From assembly GCA_965371225.1 (NCBI GenBank), contig CBDUXP010000014.1, positions 13,524 through 77,523 of the forward strand: 64,000 nucleotides of DNA, in the 5' to 3' direction. A program made the translations under genes and the position numbers. The notes beneath the pieces were generated by a model, which was given only the letters and a program-made list of their open reading frames with translations, did not search any database and was not told the DNA's origin. This document shows, piece after piece, positions 17,683-25,197 of the stretch (its first letter is position 1; the number at the start of each line of letters is the position of its first letter). The stretch comes from CBDUXP01 sp965371225 [NCBI: uncultured bacterium] (GTDB taxonomy: Bacteria > Abyssobacteria > SURF-5 > CBDUXP01).

Positions 17683-18444
17683 GTGCAAATACGTGCCATA
17701 GGCTTTGACCTGTTCAACACGCTGATCACGTGTGATCTCTCGCTGCTGCCGTCTGCCGTCATCAATGGCCGCGAACAGCCGAGCACGCTCCCGCATTTAC
17801 AGGAAGTGCTCGAACACGCCGGGCACACGGTGGACCTGGACCGCCTAGACGAAGTGAAGACGCGCATATCGACCGAACAGGATGCGGAGAAACATCGTAC
17901 CGGACGCGAGATTCCGTCCGCGCACCGCTGGGCCGCCGTGCTGACAGCGTTGGAGATTCCACCCACGGAAGCGTTGGTGACGCGGGTGGTCGAGGCGCAC
18001 ATGAGAACCTTGTGCGGTGCCTGGAACATCGCGGAAGCCGAGCGGGAGGCGCTGCACCGCATGCGTGAACGCTATCCCATCGCCCTCTTGTCCAACTTCG
18101 ATCATGGCCCGAGCGCCCGCGCCCTGCTCGACCGCTTGGAACTGACATCATTGTTCGGGTACGTGGGCATCTCCGATGACCTGGGTTGGCGCAAGCCGGA
18201 AGCGCAGCTGTTCGACGGCGTGCTGAAAGCCCTCGCTGTGGAGGCGGACGCGTGTCTGTTCGTTGGCGACAGCGTCGAGCACGATATCGCCGGCGCGCAA
18301 TCGGTGGGCATGCCGTCGGTGTGGCTCCAGCGCTCGAACGCGCCCTATCCGGCCGACGCCGCCCCGCCAACATTCCAGGCCGCGAACCTTGTCGAGCTGG
18401 AGGCGCACCTCGCCGGCGCGGTGGGTCGGTCACGTCCCGCATGA
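17683..18444 (+). CDS. HAD-superfamily hydrolase
   Basis: A 253-residue HAD phosphatase-like protein. Motif I is GFDLFNTL with the nucleophile D9; the second position is Phe instead of Asp, as in haloacid-dehalogenase-like and some phosphatase members. Motif II is ALLSNFD, the lysine of motif III is in GWRKPEAQLF, and motif IV is FVGDSVEHDIAGAQ. The helical cap lies between about residues 20 and 110. Start GTG 17683 has GGAAGGG about 10 bases upstream. The substrate is unknown. It precedes the DUF1028 gene in the same direction. Confidence 0.8.
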   Translation: MQIRAIGFDLFNTLITCDLSLLPSAVINGREQPSTLPHLQEVLEHAGHTVDLDRLDEVKTRISTEQDAEKHRTGREIPSAHRWAAVLTALEIPPTEALVTRVVEAHMRTLCGAWNIAEAEREALHRMRERYPIALLSNFDHGPSARALLDRLELTSLFGYVGISDDLGWRKPEAQLFDGVLKALAVEADACLFVGDSVEHDIAGAQSVGMPSVWLQRSNAPYPADAAPPTFQAANLVELEAHLAGAVGRSRPA

Positions 18445-18458
18445 GGTAAGGTGGTGCC

Positions 18459-19448
18459 GTGATGCCGGCTGTGCTCTGCCTCGGATTGCTGGCGGCGGCG
18501 GTTGGCCCCGCACAACATTGGACACCCATGACCGACCTCGTGCATACCTATTCGATCGTGGCGCGCGATTCCGACACGGGCCAACTGGGTGTCGCGGTGC
18601 AATCCCACTACTTCGGTGTCGGGGCCGCCGTGCCCTGGGCCGAGGCGGGTGTGGGGGCGGTGGCGACACAGGCCACGTCAGATCCCGGCTACGGGCCGCG
18701 GGGTCTGGACCTGATGCGCACGGGCATCGCCGCCCCCGATGCGCTCGGCGCGCTGCTCAAAGCCGATCCGCTGCGCGAAACGCGGCAGGTGGCCATGATC
18801 GATGCGCAGGGTCTGGCCGCGGTGCATACGGGGGCCCTGTGCATCGAGTGGGCGGGCCACGACACGGGCGACGCGTACACGGTGCAAGCCAACATGATGC
18901 TGAACGCGGCGGTGGTGCCTGCGATGAAGGCCGCGTATGACACCGCCACGGGCCCCCTGGCGGAACGGTTGCTGGCGGCGTTGGAAGCCGCGGAAGCGGC
19001 GGGCGGGGACATTCGCGGGCGGCAGTCGGCCGCGCTGCTGGTGGTGAAAGGCGAAGCCAGTGGCCAGCCGTGGAATGATCGCCTCGTGGACTTGCGCGTG
19101 GAGGACCACCCCGAGCCCTTGGGGGAGCTAGGCCGGCTGCTCCGGCTGCGGCAGGCGTATGACGCTATGGCGGTCGCCAACCGGGCCGCCATGCAGGGGG
19201 ATATTGACGCTGCCACGCGGGCGGTCGCGGAAGCGGAACGCCTGGCGCCCGAGCAACTGGAGATCGCCTACTGGCACGCCGTCGGCTTCGCCATGAACGG
19301 GCGGCTGGACGAGGCCGTCCCCATCTTCGAGCGCGTGTTCGCGGCGGACCCGAACTGGGCGGAGCTGCTGCGCCGGCTGCCGAAGGCGAATCTGATGACG
19401 CCAGACGTGGTCGATGCGGTGCTCGGCCGTACCGGCGCGGTGCGCTGA
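18459..19448 (+). CDS. DUF1028 family protein with C-terminal helical repeats
   Basis: A 329-residue protein. After a possible signal peptide (MMPAVLCLGLLAAAVG) the conserved DUF1028 domain begins HTYSIVARDSDTGQLGVAVQSHYF and continues with AVATQATSDPGYGPRGLDLM and QANMMLN. The domain is related in fold to Ntn hydrolases but its activity is not known. The C-terminal third (about 235-320) is helical and TPR-like (AYDAMAVANRAAMQGDID, then YWHAVGFAMNGRLDEAVPIF). Starts at GTG 18459 or ATG 18462; an internal ATG at 18528 would remove the signal-like segment. gmhB follows after 21 bases. Confidence 0.75.
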   Translation: MMPAVLCLGLLAAAVGPAQHWTPMTDLVHTYSIVARDSDTGQLGVAVQSHYFGVGAAVPWAEAGVGAVATQATSDPGYGPRGLDLMRTGIAAPDALGALLKADPLRETRQVAMIDAQGLAAVHTGALCIEWAGHDTGDAYTVQANMMLNAAVVPAMKAAYDTATGPLAERLLAALEAAEAAGGDIRGRQSAALLVVKGEASGQPWNDRLVDLRVEDHPEPLGELGRLLRLRQAYDAMAVANRAAMQGDIDAATRAVAEAERLAPEQLEIAYWHAVGFAMNGRLDEAVPIFERVFAADPNWAELLRRLPKANLMTPDVVDAVLGRTGAVR

Positions 19449-19469
19449 CCGCGCGGGGAGGCGCAACCA

Positions 19470-20072
19470 GTGGCTGTCCCGGCCGTGTTCTTGGATCGCG
19501 ACGGTACCATCACCCGCGAGGTGGGCTACGTCAATCACGTGGACCGACTGGAGTTGGAAGACGCGGCGGCCGCGGGGCTGAAGGAACTGCAGGCGCACGG
19601 CCTGCTCCTCGTGGTCGTCACCAACCAGTCGGGCGCCGCGCGGGGCTATTTTCCCGTGTCTCTGATCGACGTGGTGAACGATCGGATGCGGGTGCTCCTG
19701 ACCGAGCGGGGCGTTCATTTGGACGGGGTGCACTACTGCCCGCACCATCCCACCGCGGGCGAGCCTCCCCTGCGGCAGGTGTGCGACTGCCGTAAGCCCA
19801 AGACGGGGATGGTCGAGCAGGCGGCGCGCGAGCTGGACATCGATCTGAGCCGGTCATACCTGGTGGGGGACAAGGTGCACGACGTGCTCTGCGCGCAGAA
19901 CGCCGGGATGAAAGGGCTCCTGGTGCTGACCGGGTACGGCAAGGGGGACTTCACCTATCTGCTGCGCACTCTGCCCCGGCCCCCCGCGGCCGTGTGCAGC
20001 GATCTGCGCGAAGCCGCCTACTGGATTCTGTGCGACCTCGGCCTGCGCCAGCCCGCCTTTAGCGACGCGTGA
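19470..20072 (+). CDS. gmhB: D-glycero-beta-D-manno-heptose 1,7-bisphosphate 7-phosphatase
   Basis: Removes the 7-phosphate during ADP-heptose synthesis, between the two activities of HldE. The 200-residue HAD phosphatase starts AVFLDRDGTI with catalytic D9 and D11. It has the GmhB-specific zinc loop (CPHHP, then CDCRKPKTGM), VVVTNQSG as motif II and YLVGDKVHD as motif IV. The zinc loop separates it from histidinol phosphatase-like relatives. Start GTG 19470 has GGGGAGG upstream. The end overlaps the waaF GTG by 4 bases, tying the two enzymes into one unit. Confidence 0.92.
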   Translation: MAVPAVFLDRDGTITREVGYVNHVDRLELEDAAAAGLKELQAHGLLLVVVTNQSGAARGYFPVSLIDVVNDRMRVLLTERGVHLDGVHYCPHHPTAGEPPLRQVCDCRKPKTGMVEQAARELDIDLSRSYLVGDKVHDVLCAQNAGMKGLLVLTGYGKGDFTYLLRTLPRPPAAVCSDLREAAYWILCDLGLRQPAFSDA

Positions 20073-21100
20073 ACCGCATTCTCGTGCGCCTGCCCAATTG
20101 GGTGGGCGACGTCATCATGGCCACCCCCATGTTGCGGGCGTTGCGGGCGTACCTGCCCGAGGCGCAGATCGATCTGGTGGGGAAGGCCGGTCTCGAACCG
20201 TTGGTCGCGGGCTTGCCGTACTACGACGCCTTTCTACCGTTCGAGCGCGGATGGCGCGGCGGCCGCCGACTGGTGCGTGCGCTGCGACCTCGTGGTTACG
20301 ACGTGGCGCTGGTGCTGCCCCATTCGTTCGGCGCTGCGTGGCCCATGGCGCTGGCGCGGGTGCCGCGGCGGATCGGCTACACCAAGTATCCCGCGCGGCG
20401 GTGGCTGCTGACCGACCCGCTGCCCGTGGCGTACGACACGCGCGGCCGGTTCGTGCCCACCCCCATGCATGAGCTGTACCTGGGATTCGTCCGCGCGCTG
20501 GGCGGGCCGGCGCAGGCGGACGTGTGGCCGAAACTCCCGCTCACGGAGGAGACAGTCGCGCGCGTGCGCGCGCTTCGGGAAGCCCACGGGCTGCTGGACC
20601 GGCCGTACGTGGTCGTCAACCCTGGCGCGCACTTCGGCGCAAGCAAACTCTGGACCGCCGACGGGTTCGCGGGGGTGGCCGACGCCCTCGCCCGGGAAGC
20701 GGGTGCGGCCGTCGTCCTGGTGGGCGGGCCGGGCGAAGGCGCGATCGGCCGCGCGGTGATGACCGCCATGCGGGAACCGGCCGTTGACCTGTGCACGGAA
20801 TCGATCGGCCTGGCGGCGCTGTACGGGCTCATCGCCGAATGTGCCCTGCTCGTGTCCCTCGACTCCGGCCCGCGGCACATGGCCGTCGCCGCACGAAAAC
20901 CGGTCGTGGTTGTCATGGGGCCGACGGATCCCCGGTTCACGAACTGCTGCCTCGACCGGACGGAGGTCGTCCGGTTGGGGGACCTGTATTGCATCGGCTG
21001 CCATTACAAAGTCTGTCCCACCGAACACGAATGTATGCGCCTGCTTCCGCCCGCCCGCGTCCTCGACGCCGCACGCCGCTTGCTGCGCGCCGGAGGTTGA
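20069..21100 (+). CDS. waaF: Lipopolysaccharide heptosyltransferase II
   Basis: GT9 family enzyme that adds the second heptose of the inner core from ADP-heptose. The 343-residue protein starts ILVRLPNWVGDVIMATPML, the WaaF/RfaF N-terminus, and continues with GYTKYPARRWLLTD, NPGAHFGASKLW and SLDSGPRHMAVAA, which is close to the nucleotide-sugar site of GT9 enzymes. The end has a Cys cluster (CIGCHYKVC) typical of WaaF. GTG 20069 overlaps gmhB. The TGA stop (21098-21100) coincides with the first three bases of a TGAACCGCC repeat arm, so the repeat may have set the C-terminus. Confidence 0.92.
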   Translation: MNRILVRLPNWVGDVIMATPMLRALRAYLPEAQIDLVGKAGLEPLVAGLPYYDAFLPFERGWRGGRRLVRALRPRGYDVALVLPHSFGAAWPMALARVPRRIGYTKYPARRWLLTDPLPVAYDTRGRFVPTPMHELYLGFVRALGGPAQADVWPKLPLTEETVARVRALREAHGLLDRPYVVVNPGAHFGASKLWTADGFAGVADALAREAGAAVVLVGGPGEGAIGRAVMTAMREPAVDLCTESIGLAALYGLIAECALLVSLDSGPRHMAVAARKPVVVVMGPTDPRFTNCCLDRTEVVRLGDLYCIGCHYKVCPTEHECMRLLPPARVLDAARRLLRAGG

Positions 21101-21223
21101 ACCGCCCAGCCGCTAAGAACCATCGAACCACCAAGACACGGAGAACACCAAGAGGCTCGGGCCCTGGAGGTAGGGTGTTCGGGCGTGGCGTCTTTCTTGG
21201 TGTCCTTGGTGACTTTGTGGTTC
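21098..21223 (+). repeat. Palindromic repeat between convergent heptosyltransferase genes
   Basis: At 21098-21117 a degenerate CCGCCAAG-family arm overlaps the waaF stop codon. Inside, 21125-21154 (GAACCACCAAGACACGGAG and following bases) is complementary to 21194-21223 (ending ACTTTGTGGTTC). The right arm runs into the stop codon of the minus-strand heptosyltransferase at 21222-21224. The element fills the whole gap between the two convergent genes and could also act as a bidirectional terminator hairpin. Confidence 0.8.
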
Positions 21224-22292
21224 AGTCCTCCGCTGTTGATTGGGGAAGTAAGTCGAGGGCGGCGGCGATGACGTCGCTGGCGCGGATGTCGCGCATGCTG
21301 CCGCCGTCAGCCGGCAGGTCCGCCTCGGGCCCGAAGCTCCCCGCAGCCGTCACGCAGCGCATGCGCGCGCACAGGGGCTGATTCACCCGCACGTCCACGG
21401 GCCCGAACAGCCCGACGACGGGGGTGTCGACCATCGCGGCCAGGTGCATCGGGCCGTTGTCGGTCGTCACGAAGCATGCGGCGCGCCGGATGAGCGCCAC
21501 GAGATGGTGCAGCGTGGTGGTTTCCTCCACCACCTGCGCGGGGCCCCACATGGCTTCGCGCACCGCCTCGGCGGCCTCCCGCTCGCCCGGCCCCCACGTG
21601 AGCAGTACCGGCCCGCCCGTCTGCTCGCGCAAGGCGTCGGCCACCGCCGCCCAACAGGAGGGCCACCACCACTTCTCCGCCCGGCTCGTTCCCGGGTGCA
21701 GCACGATGGGAGCGGGCCCGTCCAGGGAATCCACAACGCGGTCTGCCCACGCGGCCGCCTCCGGCGGATCGTGCCAGGTGGCGTGCGGGTGCCAATGTTC
21801 GCACGGCACGAAGTGCGCGAGGGTGCGGAGGTTGCGCTCGATGCGCGGCAGCCGGGGATCGCCCGGGTCCACCGTCGCGTTGGTGAACAGGACGTTCAGC
21901 GGTTCCCGGCAGCGCTCGCGCACGAATCCCACGCGGACCGGCGCCCCGGTCGCCCAGGTCAGGATGCCGCTTTTCAGCAAACTCTGGAAATCGATGACCA
22001 AGTCGTACGGGCGCCGGCGCAGGTCCGTCAGCAGCGTGAGTAGCCGGCGGGCGAGTTCGCGCCAGCGCCACGGACGGCGCAGGAGCGTGCTGAGCTGCTT
22101 GCGCTCGAAGACGTAGACCGCATCCAGCGCCGGGTGCCCTTGCACGGTCGCGGCCGCGCGATCTTCCACCAACCAGGCGATGTGCGCCTCCGGCTCCGCG
22201 CGCCGCAACGCTTCGAGCGCCGGCAGCGCGCGCGCCACGTCGCCAATGGCGCTCAAGCGGACGATCAGTATCCGGCGCGGCGCGGCCTGCAT
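21222..22292 (-). CDS. GT9 heptosyltransferase, WaaC-like
   Basis: A 356-residue GT9 glycosyltransferase related to heptosyltransferase I. It begins RILIVRLSAIGDVARALPAL, the WaaC/RfaC style N-terminus, and has VIDFQSLLKSG, VLHPGTSRAEKWW and FVTTDNGPMHLAAMVDTPVVGLFGP near the donor site. WaaC would attach the first heptose to Kdo, before WaaF. The block DFQSLLKSG and the general pattern fit WaaC, but other GT9 specificities are possible. It is convergent with waaF and divergent from uvrA. The TATACT at 22299-22304 on this strand ends 6 bases before the ATG, suggesting a leaderless message. Confidence 0.82.
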   Translation of the reverse strand: MQAAPRRILIVRLSAIGDVARALPALEALRRAEPEAHIAWLVEDRAAATVQGHPALDAVYVFERKQLSTLLRRPWRWRELARRLLTLLTDLRRRPYDLVIDFQSLLKSGILTWATGAPVRVGFVRERCREPLNVLFTNATVDPGDPRLPRIERNLRTLAHFVPCEHWHPHATWHDPPEAAAWADRVVDSLDGPAPIVLHPGTSRAEKWWWPSCWAAVADALREQTGGPVLLTWGPGEREAAEAVREAMWGPAQVVEETTTLHHLVALIRRAACFVTTDNGPMHLAAMVDTPVVGLFGPVDVRVNQPLCARMRCVTAAGSFGPEADLPADGGSMRDIRASDVIAAALDLLPQSTAED

Positions 22293-22298
22293 CGGCGG

Positions 22299-22304
22299 AG
22301 TATA
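22299..22304 (-). promoter_or_regulatory. -10 box TATACT for the WaaC-like gene
   Basis: On the minus strand TATACT ends 6 bases before the ATG at 22292. Transcription starting about 7 bases after the box would begin at the start codon itself. The -35 region is not clear. Confidence 0.45.
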
Positions 22305-22326
22305 TAGCGACGCTTTCGATCAAGCT

Positions 22327-22355
22327 TTGACATCGGCTGGTCCGCGCGCTACCGT
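22327..22355 (+). promoter_or_regulatory. Promoter for uvrA
   Basis: A consensus TTGACA (22327-22332) is followed after 17 bases by TACCGT (22350-22355), in the divergent gap upstream of uvrA. The start codon lies at 22408 with GGGGAGG at 22392-22398. No LexA-type palindrome was recognised. Confidence 0.5.
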
Positions 22356-22407
22356 GGGAGATTACGATGGTGCGACATGTGTCTCTACTGTGGGGAGGTG
22401 CGTCCCT

Positions 22408-25197
22408 ATGGTAGCTCCCATTCGATTGCGGGGCGTCCGCACCCACAATCTGAAGAATCTGGACATCACGATCCCGCGCGGGGCCATGACGGTGGTGACG
22501 GGGGTGAGCGGCTCGGGGAAGTCCAGCCTCGCGTTCGATACCGTCTACGCCGAGGGGCAGCGGCGCTACGTGGAATCCCTGTCCATCTATGCGCGCCAAT
22601 TTCTCCAGCAGATGCCGCGCCCGCCCGTGGACGAGGTGGAGCACATGCCGCCCGCCATCGCGGTGCAACAGAGCAATCCGACCCGGACCTCGCGCAGCAC
22701 CGTCGGCACGGCCACGGAAATTCACGATTACCTGCGCCTGCTGTTCGCGCGCGTCGGCGTGCCCCACTGTCCGGGCTGTGGGGAGGTGGTGCGGCGCGAA
22801 AGCACCGAGCACGTGGTGGACCGGTTGCTGACTTTGCCGGAGGATGCCCGCTTCTATGTGGCCTACCCGCTGCGGCTGGAACGCGGAGTGGATCCCGCCG
22901 AAGTCGTGGCCGCGCTGCAGCAGGACGGTTTTCTGCGCGCGCTCATCGACGGTGCGCCCGTGGAGTTGGCGGATGCGGAGCCGAAGGACCTAGCCGCGGC
23001 AGCATCCGTCGCGGTCGTGGTGGACCGGCTCGCGCGCCGCAGCACGTCCCGCGCGCGGCTGGTGGATTCGGTCGAGCTGGCGTACCGGCACGGGGACGGC
23101 TACTGCCTGGCGCAGACCGTGGATGGGCAGGTCCTGCCCTTCAGCGAACGGTTCCACTGCGCCGCGTGCGATGAGGAGGTCGAGGAACCGGCGCCCTTGC
23201 ATTTTTCGTTCAACAGTCCGCTGGGCGCCTGTCCCACGTGCAACGGATTCGGCAACACCATCGACCTGGACCCGGCCCTGGTTATTCGCGATCCGCAGCG
23301 CTCCCTGGCCGACGGCGCCGTCCATCCGTGGACGCTCCCGACGCACCGATGGGTGCAGCGCCGCTGCCTGGAGCAGGCGCCGGCCTGCGGCGTGCCCACG
23401 GACGTGCCGTACTGCGCGTTGACGCCAGAGCAGCAGGCATTCGTCTGGGACGGGCACGGCCGCTTCCCCGGCATCTGGAAATACTTCCGCCGCCTGGATC
23501 GGAAGAAGTACAAAGTGCACGTGCGCGTCTTTCTCTCCCGCTACCGGCGATATGTTCCCTGCCACGCCTGCGGGGGCGCACGCCTGCGCCCGCAGGCCTT
23601 GTCGGTCACCGTGGGGGACCGGACGATCGCGGAGATCTGCGGGTGGCGCGTAGCGGACGCGGCCACATTCTTTGAGGGGCTGGAACTCGACGGCCAGAGC
23701 GGCGCCGTGGGACGTCGACCGCTCGAGGAGTTGCGCCGGCGCCTGCGGTACCTGGTCGAGGTGGGCCTCAGCTACCTCACCCTCGACCGGCTGACGAAAA
23801 CGCTCTCGGGCGGCGAAGCGGAACGGATTCACCTGGCCACCTCCCTGGGGGCGGCGCTCACGGATACGCTGTACGTGCTCGATGAACCCAGCATCGGCCT
23901 GCACGCGCGGGATACGGACCGCCTCGTGCGCATCCTGCAATCGCTGACAGCGCAGGGCAATACGGTGCTGCTCGTGGAGCACGACTGCGACCTCATCGCA
24001 GCGGCGGACCACATTCTGGACTTGGGGCCGCGGGCGGGGGAGCAGGGCGGCCAACTCCTTTTTAGCGGCACGTGCGACGAGCTGCGGGCGCAGGAGAACG
24101 GCTCGCTCACGGCGCATGCGCTGCAGGGCAACGGCTTCGTGGCCGCCAAGGCGACCCCGCGGCCCCGAACGCATCGTCGCCTCACGCTCGAGGGCGCGCG
24201 CGAACATACGCTCAAGGGCATCGACGTGGAGTTTCCGCTCGAAGTATTCACGTGCGTGACCGGCGTGTCGGGATCGGGCAAGAGCACGCTGGTCCACGAT
24301 GTGTTGTACGCCGCGTTACACCGGGACCTGCACGAGGCGACCGACCCGGTCGGCCTGCATACCGCGCTCGGCGGGACGGAGTACGTGCGCGACGCGATCA
24401 TGGTCGACCAGACCCCCATCGGGCGCACCCCGCGCAGCAATCCGATCACCTACGTCCAGGGGTTCAACGAGGTCCGGAAGCTGTTCGCCAAAACGCCGGA
24501 GGCGCAACGGCGCAAACTGGGGCCCGACGCGTTTTCCTTCAACACCGGCGACGGACGCTGCCCCCGCTGCGGCGGCGACGGCGCGATCCGCGTCGAGATG
24601 CACTGGTTCGCCGACGTGTTCATCCCGTGCGACCATTGCGACGGCAAACGCTTCCGGTCCGAGGTGCTGGCCGTCAAGTTCCGGAACGCGACCATCCACG
24701 ACGTCCTACAGATGACGGTGGATGAGGCCGCGGACTTCTTCTACGACCAGCGGGCGCTCCAGCGGAAGCTCGCGGTCTTGCAGGCCACGGGGTTGGGCTA
24801 CCTGCGGCTTGGGCAGCCGGCCCCTACCTTGAGCGGCGGGGAAGCGCAACGGCTCAAACTCGCGGCGCACATCGGCAAGGCCAGCACGCACGATACCCTG
24901 TTCCTCTTCGACGAACCGACGGTGGGCCTCCACCTGGCCGACGTGGCCGTGCTGCTCGACTGCTTCGACACCCTGTTGGATCGGGGCAATTCGATTATTT
25001 GTATCGAACACCACTTGGACGTGATCGGGGCCGCGGACTGGATCATCGACCTGGGCCCCGAAGGCGGCGACGGCGGCGGCGAGGTGGTGGTCGCCGGCAC
25101 GCCGGAGGACGTGATGGGCTGCGCCGCATCACACACGGGCCGGTGCATGGCGGACCACCTGCGCCGACGGGACGCACGCGCGGGGGGGGAGGGATGA
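22408..25197 (+). CDS. uvrA: Excinuclease ABC subunit A (UvrA family)
   Basis: DNA-damage recognition ATPase of nucleotide excision repair. The 929-residue protein has two ABC modules. Module one has Walker A GVSGSGKSS near residue 33, the CPGCGEVVRRES pair and SFNSPLGACPTCNGFG, then LSGGEAERIHLA and a YVLDEPSIGLHARD Walker B. Module two has Walker A GVSGSGKSTLV near residue 620, the zinc module GRCPRCGGDG with CDHCDGKRF, then LSGGEAQRLKLA and FLFDEPTVGLHL. Length is typical. Some blocks (YVQGFNEVRKLFAKTPEAQ) differ from textbook UvrA, so it may be a UvrA paralogue. ATG 22408 was chosen for its ribosome-binding site; the frame is open from 22180. Confidence 0.88.
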   Translation: MVAPIRLRGVRTHNLKNLDITIPRGAMTVVTGVSGSGKSSLAFDTVYAEGQRRYVESLSIYARQFLQQMPRPPVDEVEHMPPAIAVQQSNPTRTSRSTVGTATEIHDYLRLLFARVGVPHCPGCGEVVRRESTEHVVDRLLTLPEDARFYVAYPLRLERGVDPAEVVAALQQDGFLRALIDGAPVELADAEPKDLAAAASVAVVVDRLARRSTSRARLVDSVELAYRHGDGYCLAQTVDGQVLPFSERFHCAACDEEVEEPAPLHFSFNSPLGACPTCNGFGNTIDLDPALVIRDPQRSLADGAVHPWTLPTHRWVQRRCLEQAPACGVPTDVPYCALTPEQQAFVWDGHGRFPGIWKYFRRLDRKKYKVHVRVFLSRYRRYVPCHACGGARLRPQALSVTVGDRTIAEICGWRVADAATFFEGLELDGQSGAVGRRPLEELRRRLRYLVEVGLSYLTLDRLTKTLSGGEAERIHLATSLGAALTDTLYVLDEPSIGLHARDTDRLVRILQSLTAQGNTVLLVEHDCDLIAAADHILDLGPRAGEQGGQLLFSGTCDELRAQENGSLTAHALQGNGFVAAKATPRPRTHRRLTLEGAREHTLKGIDVEFPLEVFTCVTGVSGSGKSTLVHDVLYAALHRDLHEATDPVGLHTALGGTEYVRDAIMVDQTPIGRTPRSNPITYVQGFNEVRKLFAKTPEAQRRKLGPDAFSFNTGDGRCPRCGGDGAIRVEMHWFADVFIPCDHCDGKRFRSEVLAVKFRNATIHDVLQMTVDEAADFFYDQRALQRKLAVLQATGLGYLRLGQPAPTLSGGEAQRLKLAAHIGKASTHDTLFLFDEPTVGLHLADVAVLLDCFDTLLDRGNSIICIEHHLDVIGAADWIIDLGPEGGDGGGEVVVAGTPEDVMGCAASHTGRCMADHLRRRDARAGGEG

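Noticed and set aside
22180-22407. N-terminal extension of uvrA
   Set aside because: The 76 extra codons lie in the divergent promoter region and before a good ribosome-binding site; UvrA homology begins at ATG 22408.
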